Positions 1 to 5,931 of a stretch of DNA of 13,410 nt are shown piece after piece. Origin of the DNA: Hyphomicrobiaceae bacterium. Its GTDB lineage: Bacteria > Pseudomonadota > Alphaproteobacteria > Rhizobiales > Hyphomicrobiaceae. Position 1 is the first letter of the stretch; each line of letters starts with the position of its first letter. A program made the translations under genes and the position numbers. The stretch is from assembly GCA_021775715.1 (NCBI GenBank), contig JAJFHI010000259.1, forward strand, positions 1 to 13,410. Direction: 5' to 3'. Below the pieces are notes generated by a model. That model worked only from the letters and a program-made list of their open reading frames with translations, did not search any database and had not been told where the DNA came from.

Positions 1-610
1 TCACGACAACCTTGGCACCGTTGTTTTGCGCTTCTTTTACAATCGCCCAGTGGTGCAGGTTCGTACTTACGCTGTTGCAGGCCCAAATCACAATATACTT
101 AGAGTGGATGTAGCTTTCAGGATCAACGCCAGCCGTTGGGCCAACGGTTAATAGCCAAGCGGTACAGGAACCTTCGCCACAGAACGTACGTTCCATAACC
201 GTCGCGCCCATACGGTTGAAGAATGCATCACCGCCATTGAGGCCATGCACCAACCCTTGGTGGCCGAGATAGCTGTAAGGAGCGATGGCTTGAGGACCAT
301 GCTCATCAATAATCTTTGTCCAACGATCAACAATTTCATCAAGCGCTTCATCCCATGAAATGCGCTCGAACTGCTTGGAGCCTTTGGGTCCGGTACGGCG
401 AAGTGGATAGAGCACGCGATCTTTATGATAGTGGCGCTTCTCATAGTCCTTCAGTTTGACGCACAGGCCACCACGGGTCATCGGATGATCGGGATTACCG
501 CGCACGCTTTTAACAATGCCATTGTTGACTTCGAAAATCATCGAGCAGGTGTCGGGGCAGTCATGTGGACAGCCGCCATAAAAATCACCATTCTTGGGTT
601 GTTCGTTCAT
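1..610 (-). CDS. Molybdopterin oxidoreductase, N-terminal part (runs off left edge)
   Basis: I translated this by hand; 203 codons are present and the frame is open to the window edge, so the C-terminus is missing. Four cysteines, C14-x3-C18-x3-C22-x27-C50, form the N-terminal [4Fe-4S] cluster motif of the BisC/FdhF molybdopterin oxidoreductase superfamily (motif starts GGCPHDCPDTCSM; the fourth Cys is in GGLCVK). A typical SWDEALDEI segment follows at residues 85-93. There is no Tat or Sec signal, so the enzyme is probably cytoplasmic. It would bind bis-MGD molybdenum and an Fe-S cluster; the substrate cannot be told. The likely Mo-ligand region is around residues 140-150 (ERTFCGEGSC), but I cannot assign the ligand. 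The ATG at 610 has a GGAG site 8 nt upstream. Its overall look matches the poorly characterised family of stand-alone oxidoreductases such as Bacillus YyaE rather than a named formate or nitrate enzyme. Confidence 0.9.
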   Translation of the reverse strand, partial: MNEQPKNGDFYGGCPHDCPDTCSMIFEVNNGIVKSVRGNPDHPMTRGGLCVKLKDYEKRHYHKDRVLYPLRRTGPKGSKQFERISWDEALDEIVDRWTKIIDEHGPQAIAPYSYLGHQGLVHGLNGGDAFFNRMGATVMERTFCGEGSCTAWLLTVGPTAGVDPESYIHSKYIVIWACNSVSTNLHHWAIVKEAQNNGAKVVV

Positions 611-890
611 GTTTTCGCTCCAGCTCTATTATTGAGGCGACATCGCCGTCTGGTGGATTTCGTGCGATCTTGAAATCATATTGTACGCAATTCCTTCCAG
701 TTCCAAGCCTTAACGGAAAAAAATGTTTGGTGCCGCCTGCCCTCGTGGCCCGATGCGCTCGATGCAAATGTGCTCCACGGTGTTCTTGGACTGCGGTATT
801 GAACAGTCCTGCACTTCGTTCAAAGTAAATTTTGGTGTTGAGATGACTTTCCCAAAGAACGGAAGATCTGTTGTTTAAGGAGTGCTCCGA
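611..890. other. Intergenic region between the oxidoreductase and the flavoprotein remnant
   Basis: No convincing gene is present in these 280 bases. The open frames that cross it show no family resemblance and no good start site. It must hold the promoter of the minus-strand molybdopterin oxidoreductase. A TATGAT hexamer on the minus strand at about 671-676 could be its -10 box, but no good -35 box sits at the right distance. Confidence 0.4.
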
Positions 891-1304
891 ATGATTGAAA
901 AACCAATTCTTTCATCACAGACGAAGCGACGCTTAGGGCGATACATCACGCGCCAATAAGCCGGGCGACCGACAAAGTCATTGATACACTGCCGGTCCGT
1001 GATCGAGCTCTCGCCGTTTTGTATCGTCGCGACGCGTGGCCCGACAGATGCCGATGTATCACCGCGCGGAGATCCACCTGGCATTGTCAAGATTGTCGAC
1101 AACAAACGACTGCTTTTGCCCGATCGCATCGGCAACAGTCGTCTCGATTCCATGGTCAATGTGTTGTCAAACCCATTGGTTAGCCTGCTTTTTCTTGTGC
1201 CCTGCATGGGAGAAACGCTACGGGTCAATGAAACAGCACGCATCACAGACGACGAACGATTGCTGGCACCCTGCGCCGTCATGACAAAGCGCGGGCTTTA
1301 TTAG
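891..1304 (+). pseudogene. Decayed PPOX-type FMN flavoprotein (pyridoxamine 5'-phosphate oxidase-like) gene
   Basis: The stretch from 993 to about 1290 translates to a clear FMN-binding split-barrel protein of the PPOX superfamily: IELSPFCIVATRG, DVSPRGDPPG, LLLPDRIGNSRLDSM, LFLVPCMGETLRVNETARI. These are hallmark segments of the MSMEG_1061-like flavoprotein group. The gene is broken. A good start (ATG 891, AAGGAG 8 nt upstream) opens a frame that meets TAA at 957. The expected N-terminal segment, FITDEATLRAI then SRATDKVIDTL, lies in a different frame (about 911-991). The sequence then returns to the original frame at about 990. The end is also lost: the frame stops at TAG 1302-1304, where relatives normally carry several dozen more residues. 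A 107-residue piece could start at TTG 981, but it lacks both ends of the fold. An intact function is unlikely. Confidence 0.82.
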
Positions 1305-1588
1305 AGCCGCCCTTTCCACCCCCTATAGTTCGATTGCTTGCTCCGCGATCACGTTTGTTGAGTGATCACTCCAGACTCCTGTCAAGAGTTGGATCTAGAC
1401 CAGGCGTGCGCATTGACCTAGGCTGAGCACTACCAATCGATAGGTAGAGGTGTCAAAAATTCAATTCCACAATTGACAAGTTCGAAGGACATATAACAAG
1501 AAATGCGATCGTCTGACGGCACCGTAGTTCAATTTCGGCCGGGGTGAAGTTGAGCTGGTCCCGCGACGCAAGGGGAGGCTTTGCGACA
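1305..1588 (+). promoter_or_regulatory. Upstream region of soxC with two inverted repeats
   Basis: This gene-free stretch lies before soxC. It holds an inverted repeat GATCAC-N9-GTGATC (1347-1367) and a second, CTACC-N8-GGTAG (1430-1447), whose centre contains ATCGAT. The second lies just downstream of a TTGACC hexamer (1413-1418), as an operator overlapping a promoter would. A TTGACA (1473-1478) and a TATAAC (1492-1497) are only 13 nt apart, too close for a standard promoter. Regulator binding is inferred from symmetry alone. Confidence 0.4.
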
Positions 1589-2887
1589 ATGAGAAATACG
1601 ACGCCCAAAGCGGCGCCACTATCCGACGAGTTCGCCGCCGGTGGCGGATTGTTACATCGACGTGCGTTCTTGAGATCGGGAACAGTTCTCGCGACGTCCA
1701 TGGCAGCCGCTGGTCTCACAATGCGTGAAGCCGTAGCTGCGGACGGACCGGAATGGATGACAAAGCAAGGCGCACCGTTGCGTCCTTATGGGATGCCGTC
1801 GCCGTTCGAAAAGCACGTAGAGCGCGCGGTTCTCCTCCCCTTTGGCCCGGTTGCCGATGGCACCGGCGTTGCCTTGACACCGTTGCAACATCTGCGTGGC
1901 ACGATCACACCCAACGGACTTCACTTTGAGCGCAGCCACAATGGTGTGCCTCAGATCGATCCGGCAAAGCATCGATTTATGATCCACGGCATGGTGAAAA
2001 ACCCTCTCGAATTCTCGATTGAATCGCTTTTGCGCTACCCAATGGTCTCTACCGTTTGCTTCATTGAATGTGCGGGCAACAGCTTCTTCAACAGCAATTT
2101 GTTTTCAAAAGCCATGCAGGTCCCCGTTGGACACCTCCATGGATTGGTCTCCGCCGCAGAATGGACGGGCGTGCGCTTGTCGACGTTGCTTGAAGAAACC
2201 GGAGCCGATGTCGATGCTAAATGGCTGCTCGCCGAAGGCGCAGACGCAGCAGGAATGAGCCGAAGCATTCCCATGGAGAAAGCGCTCGATGATGTCATCG
2301 TCGCGTTGTATCAGAATGGCGAACGCATTCGCCCCGAACAAGGCTACCCAATGCGTCTTGTGCTTCCGGGATACGAAGGCAACATGAACGTTAAATGGCT
2401 ACGGCGCATCAAGGTGCTGAACCAGCCGACCTACACAAAAGACGAAACGTCAAAATACACCGATCGACGCCCTAACGGTAAGTCGAATCTCTTCACCTAT
2501 ACAATGGATGCAAAATCGACCATCACGCATCCAGCGACTGGTCTAAAAATGCAGGGACCGGGTGTATACGAAATTTCGGGTCTGGCATGGAGCGGTCACG
2601 GTGCGGTTAAACGTGTCGAAATTTCTGCCGACGGCGGCAACAGTTGGGCGGACGCACATTTGGAAGAGCCTGTGCACTCGCGAAGCCTGACACGCTTTCG
2701 GATGCTTTGGAATTGGGATGGCAAACCAACAACACTGCAAAGCCGAACCATCGACGAAAAAGGAAATACTCAGCCGACACGTGCGAAGTGGTCTAGGTCT
2801 TATGGGCCCGGACAACTGAACCATTGCAATGCGATTCAGTCATTCACAATTAATCCTGACGGGAGCATCGCCAATGTTTTCATTTAA
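1589..2887 (+). CDS. soxC: SoxC-type molybdenum sulfite/sulfane dehydrogenase, catalytic subunit
   Basis: This 432-residue periplasmic enzyme belongs to the sulfite oxidase family. In SoxCD it takes six electrons from the sulfane sulfur bound to SoxYZ; relatives oxidise sulfite. A twin-arginine signal is visible (HRRAFLRS, residues 23-30, then a hydrophobic stretch to AVA about residue 50), so it is exported folded with its molybdopterin cofactor. The Mo-ligating cysteine is C161 in FIECAGN. Other SoxC signatures are WLLAEGADAAGMSRS (about 212-226), EKALDDVIVA (230-239), EQGYPMRLVLPG (250-261) and a C-terminal dimerisation domain (ISGLAWSG, KRVEISADGGNSW, SLTRFRMLWNWDGKP). I chose ATG 1589 because AGGGGAGG (1571-1578) sits 10 nt upstream; a GTG at 1544 would add 15 residues before the Tat signal without such a site. 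Its stop overlaps the next start. Length fits the SoxC family. Confidence 0.93.
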   Translation: MRNTTPKAAPLSDEFAAGGGLLHRRAFLRSGTVLATSMAAAGLTMREAVAADGPEWMTKQGAPLRPYGMPSPFEKHVERAVLLPFGPVADGTGVALTPLQHLRGTITPNGLHFERSHNGVPQIDPAKHRFMIHGMVKNPLEFSIESLLRYPMVSTVCFIECAGNSFFNSNLFSKAMQVPVGHLHGLVSAAEWTGVRLSTLLEETGADVDAKWLLAEGADAAGMSRSIPMEKALDDVIVALYQNGERIRPEQGYPMRLVLPGYEGNMNVKWLRRIKVLNQPTYTKDETSKYTDRRPNGKSNLFTYTMDAKSTITHPATGLKMQGPGVYEISGLAWSGHGAVKRVEISADGGNSWADAHLEEPVHSRSLTRFRMLWNWDGKPTTLQSRTIDEKGNTQPTRAKWSRSYGPGQLNHCNAIQSFTINPDGSIANVFI

Positions 2888-3458
2888 AGAAATTTTTGCC
2901 GACCGTTGGTACACCGCGGCAGCCGCTGCGATCTTCGGTGGTTTCATTTTGGCCTTTGCGTCGGGCGGATCACAAGATGGTGCACAAGCCGTATCACTCG
3001 GAAAGCCTCTTAGTGAAGAAGTGATAGCGGCAGCGGACCTGTCCATCACACCAGATGGCACCAATCTCCCTGCGGGGTCAGGCACACCGGCCCAAGGCAA
3101 GATCGTATTTGCAAAAAAATGTGCTGTCTGTCACGGCCCCGAAGGCAAGTGGCGGGAGGGACTGGCTAAACCACCCTTGGTCGGTGGCATTGGCACCTTG
3201 AAGTCGGATAAGCCTGTCCAGACCGTCGGCAGCTTCTGGCCTTACGCCACAACCCTGTTTGACTATGTGCGCCGTGCCATGCCACTCAACGCGCCACTCT
3301 CTCTGAGCGACGACGAAGTGTATGCCGTCAGTGCGTACATCTTGTCACTCAACGGCATTATCAAGGAGAATGCTGTCATAGATGCCAAGTCGTTGCTGAA
3401 AGTCGAAATGCCCAACCGATCGGGCTTTGTCAGCCGTTGGCCGGGCCACACGCATTAA
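2874..3458 (+). CDS. soxD: Monoheme cytochrome c partner of SoxC (SoxD-like)
   Basis: This 194-residue cytochrome c would accept electrons from SoxC and pass them to the respiratory chain. One heme site is visible, CAVCH at residues 83-87, followed by a likely axial methionine, M136 in RRAMPLNAP. Residues 12-30 form a hydrophobic signal/anchor after a short positively charged start, so the protein faces the periplasm, perhaps membrane-tethered. Segments KPVQTVGSFWPYATTLFDYVRRAMP (about 113-137), DDEVYAVSAYILSLNGI and the ending MPNRSGF are typical of cytochromes encoded beside SoxC. Classical Paracoccus SoxD is a larger diheme protein, so this is the short monoheme form. The start ATG 2874 overlaps the end of soxC (TAA 2885-2887), and GGGAG (2861-2865) lies 8 nt upstream, which indicates translational coupling. 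The symbol is by context; the identity as a SoxC-linked cytochrome is firm. Confidence 0.88.
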   Translation: MFSFKEIFADRWYTAAAAAIFGGFILAFASGGSQDGAQAVSLGKPLSEEVIAAADLSITPDGTNLPAGSGTPAQGKIVFAKKCAVCHGPEGKWREGLAKPPLVGGIGTLKSDKPVQTVGSFWPYATTLFDYVRRAMPLNAPLSLSDDEVYAVSAYILSLNGIIKENAVIDAKSLLKVEMPNRSGFVSRWPGHTH

Positions 3459-3556
3459 GACGGCATACGCGCTGACTTGGCGTCCCCTTCTGGGACCTGA
3501 TGTACACAAAGGCAATAGTGGCCGAAAACCGTCGTTACCTTCGTCTCGCCCTTGGG

Positions 3557-3585
3557 AAAAAAAGGCCCAGAATTCCGTTTGGGCC
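3557..3585 (-). terminator. Hairpin with T-run on the minus strand
   Basis: GGCCCA (3564-3569) pairs perfectly with TGGGCC (3580-3585) across a 10-nt loop. Seven A residues (3557-3563) precede the stem on the plus strand, so on the minus strand the hairpin is followed by a run of T. This is the form of an intrinsic terminator reading leftward. No minus-strand gene is visible to its right before 9660, so its client is unclear; it may block antisense transcription into soxCD or help end the soxCD transcript as a plain hairpin. Confidence 0.5.
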
Positions 3586-3623
3586 ATAAGATCCAGCGAA
3601 ATCCGATGTGACAAATGTAAAAA

Positions 3624-3652
3624 TTGCCAACGTCGGGAAATCAAAATAAGAT
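3624..3652 (+). promoter_or_regulatory. Candidate sigma-70 promoter of the metal efflux operon
   Basis: TTGCCA (3624-3629) and TAAGAT (3647-3652) are separated by exactly 17 nt, and they lie about 45 nt before the first gene of the metal operon. No clear dyad for a metal regulator was seen around them. Confidence 0.5.
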
Positions 3653-3697
3653 TCTGTGTACAGTCCAGGCCGTCGATCAAACCAATACGGAGCTTAG

Positions 3698-4120
3698 ATG
3701 TTTGCCACGCTGGCAAATTTGAACAGACGTTTCGCCGTGTCACGCGCGGTGAATATTCTGTTTGTTCTCAGCCTCGTTATATCGACAACTATGAGCTCGC
3801 ATGCCCATGTGGCGCACGCCAATCATGGGCATGGCGTTCATTCAATTTCAGCCCATGAGAGCCACGTTAAGTCTGAAACAGAGCTTTCGGACAAGAGCCA
3901 TCAGACTGGGCATCAAGACCAAGAAAAAGACTTACAAGACAACACCGAAACCGATGAAGGCACTATTGCTGACCCAGCCCATTGCTGCGTCCTGATGCTG
4001 CCCACCTTGCCAACCATGAAGTTGGCCGTCATTGGCCAGTCGATATACGAATTCTTCACCACAAGCTTTAATTCCCGCCAGCCTGACGGGCTTAAGCGTC
4101 CCCCCAAACACACCGCCTGA
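3698..4120 (+). CDS. Small exported His-rich protein of unknown family
   Basis: This protein has 140 residues. Residues 15-34 form a hydrophobic segment after basic residues (signal peptide or anchor), so the rest is probably periplasmic. From residue 35 to 72 it is rich in histidine (HAHVAHANHGHGVH, then HESH, SHQTGH), which fits binding of soft or transition metal ions. An HCC motif (residues 95-97) and a C-terminal tail GLKRPPKHTA follow; small exported proteins ending in an RPP-like motif often accompany metal efflux genes, but I cannot name the family. ATG 3698 has GGAG 5 nt upstream. It is the first gene of the efflux operon, 67 nt before the adaptor gene, which supports a role in sensing, storing or delivering metal. 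The function is inference from composition and position. Confidence 0.72.
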   Translation: MFATLANLNRRFAVSRAVNILFVLSLVISTTMSSHAHVAHANHGHGVHSISAHESHVKSETELSDKSHQTGHQDQEKDLQDNTETDEGTIADPAHCCVLMLPTLPTMKLAVIGQSIYEFFTTSFNSRQPDGLKRPPKHTA

Positions 4121-4133
4121 TTTCTGTCTCTAG

Positions 4134-4152
4134 CTGGCGGCAACCCCGCCGG
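4134..4152 (+). other. Intergenic hairpin before the adaptor gene
   Basis: A 7-bp stem (CTGGCGG against CCGCCGG, with one G-T pair) closes a CAACC loop, followed by TATTTAAAAG. It lies 35 nt before the adaptor start. It could be a weak attenuator or a processing/stability element that sets different levels for the first gene and the pump genes. The T-run is too short for a strong terminator. Confidence 0.35.
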
Positions 4153-4187
4153 TATTTAAAAGACTGTTATCTGCGGAGTTTACTCAA

Positions 4188-5921
4188 ATGGTTTCTCAAC
4201 TACGGACCGGCGCTTTCAGCGCTGTGGTCGCCATGCTCGTTGCCTTCAGTACATTTGCTGCGGCTGGACCTGGTCACGATCACGGCCACACAGCGGAATC
4301 CAATCCGGACGAAGGCCCAGCGCATCCTCGCGTCACAATGGTGTCTGAAGCCTATGAGATGGTCGGCATCCTCGAAAGTGGACGATTAATCGTTTATCTT
4401 GACCGTCGTGACGACACGTCACCGGTTATCGACGCGCGCATAGAACTGACGATCAACGATGACACGAAGCTTGCGGAACCGCAGCCTGATGGGACATACG
4501 TCTACATCGATCCCAACTTGGAAAAACCCGGCGAAAAGGAAGTCATCGCTTCGATTGTTGATGGCAAGCAAAGCGATCTGCTGGTTGGGAAACTGGCAGA
4601 CCCGCACAAAGGCCATGGTCACGGCGATAGTCATAATCCCGAACATGACGAGGCACTGCATCACTCTGAGTCCGCAGAGCAAAATGGCCACGGTGTAGCG
4701 CATTTCACTTTGGCGCAAAAACTCAGCAAACCACCGGTCCTTGCAGGTCTCGGGCTCGCATTTGGCATCCTGATTGGTACGTTTTTCCGAAGACGCCTCG
4801 GCGTTATTGCAGGCCTCGCAGCCCTCGTCATGGTTATCGGCGCAGGTGCTGCACTTGCCGGACCCAGACATGATCATGGCGGGCACGATCACGGTGGCGC
4901 CCAAGGCGCCCAAAATGGCAACGCGCCGCGGCGCCTGCCCGACGGCTCAATCTTTCTTCCAAAGCCGACACAGCGCTTGCTGCAAGTTCGAACCCGCATA
5001 CTCAAGGATGAAACCGCACGCAACGCGCAACGCATCATCGGCCGCGTGATCTCCGATCCCAACCGCAGCGGGCTTGTACAAAGCACCATCAGCGGGCGCA
5101 TTACGCCGCCCAAGAGCGGTCTACCAATGCTTGGGCAAAAGGTGCTTGCCGGTGAGGTGCTCGCCTATGTACAGCCGGGCTTTGCGCCGATTGATGCCTC
5201 TGACGTCCGCCAAACGCAGGGCGATCTCGATCAGCGCATTGCGGTGCTTGACGCCCGGATTAGACGCCAAAAACGGCTCGTCGATCGCGGTGTCGCCAGC
5301 CAAGCCAGTATGCAGGATATGCAAATTGAAAAAGACGGACTTGTCGAACGCCGCACACAGCTCGCAAAAAGCCGTAATCAACCCGAGGTCCTGACGGCTC
5401 CTGTTGATGGCGTCGTTGCTGAAGTGAGTGTTGTTGCTGGGCAGGTCATCACAAGCGCTGATATTCTGATCAACATCATTGACCCGAAGAGTTTATGGAT
5501 AGAAGCTATCTCGTTTGATCCACGCTTGGCAGTCGGCGTGAGCGCAGCGCGTGCGCGGACGGGTGATGATCAGTTTCTTGACTTAACATTTGTTGGTCGC
5601 AGTCGCGAACTGCAACAGCAAGCCAATGTTCTTCACTTTCGCATTAAAGAAACACCTGACACGCTCAGCATTGGCAGTCCAGTCGGCGTGCTCATCGACA
5701 CAGGTGAGCCTGTCACCGGTTTAATTGTGCCAAGAAATGCCGTGGCGCAAGCGCCAAACGGTCAGATGGTTGTCTTCAAGCGCGTCGAACCCGAGCGATA
5801 TCAACCGACGCCTGTTCGCATCGAGGACTTCGATGGCGAGCGCGTGCAGGTCATGGCAGGGCTCAAAGCTGGCGACCAAATCATCGTGCGCAATGCACCA
5901 CTCGTAAACCAGATCCGCTGA
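4188..5921 (+). CDS. RND efflux periplasmic adaptor (HlyD/CzcB/CusB family) with extra N-terminal metal-binding membrane domain
   Basis: At 577 residues this is far longer than the usual adaptor of about 350-450. Order of parts: signal peptide (1-26); HDHGH cluster (30-34); a beta-rich domain (about 45-137); a His-rich linker (140-172); two likely membrane helices (about 183-200 and 204-224) split by RRR; a second His cluster HDHGGHDHGG (228-237); then a normal adaptor core. The core has a barrel-sandwich half with GRVISDPNRSG and GRITPP (285-308), a helical hairpin (about 335-398, KRLVDRGVASQASM), the second half (VLTAPVDGVVAEVSVVAGQVI, 401-421), a beta-barrel, and a membrane-proximal end (PRNAVAQAPNGQMVVF; GLKAGDQIIV). 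The core links the inner-membrane pump to an outer-membrane channel. The extra half probably gathers metal in the periplasm. GGAG lies 9 nt before ATG 4188; the pump gene starts 10 nt after the stop. Confidence 0.9.
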   Translation: MVSQLRTGAFSAVVAMLVAFSTFAAAGPGHDHGHTAESNPDEGPAHPRVTMVSEAYEMVGILESGRLIVYLDRRDDTSPVIDARIELTINDDTKLAEPQPDGTYVYIDPNLEKPGEKEVIASIVDGKQSDLLVGKLADPHKGHGHGDSHNPEHDEALHHSESAEQNGHGVAHFTLAQKLSKPPVLAGLGLAFGILIGTFFRRRLGVIAGLAALVMVIGAGAALAGPRHDHGGHDHGGAQGAQNGNAPRRLPDGSIFLPKPTQRLLQVRTRILKDETARNAQRIIGRVISDPNRSGLVQSTISGRITPPKSGLPMLGQKVLAGEVLAYVQPGFAPIDASDVRQTQGDLDQRIAVLDARIRRQKRLVDRGVASQASMQDMQIEKDGLVERRTQLAKSRNQPEVLTAPVDGVVAEVSVVAGQVITSADILINIIDPKSLWIEAISFDPRLAVGVSAARARTGDDQFLDLTFVGRSRELQQQANVLHFRIKETPDTLSIGSPVGVLIDTGEPVTGLIVPRNAVAQAPNGQMVVFKRVEPERYQPTPVRIEDFDGERVQVMAGLKAGDQIIVRNAPLVNQIR

Positions 5922-5931
5922 GGGCTACTCG

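Noticed and set aside
875..1282. A 135-residue minus-strand open frame across the flavoprotein remnant.
   Set aside because: The plus strand shows clear PPOX family motifs here, so this is its antisense shadow.
1544..1588. A GTG start for soxC that would lengthen the protein by 15 residues.
   Set aside because: The ATG at 1589 has a far better ribosome binding site and gives a normal spacing to the twin-arginine motif.
3345..3743. A 132-residue minus-strand open frame crossing the end of soxD and the start of the metal operon, which might have used the hairpin at 3557-3585.
   Set aside because: It overlaps two well-supported plus-strand genes, has no recognisable motif, and the hairpin would fall inside it rather than after it.
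4419..4913. A 164-residue minus-strand open frame with several cysteines.
   Set aside because: It is antisense to the His-rich half of the adaptor; His codons read backwards produce Met/Val-rich sequence of this kind.
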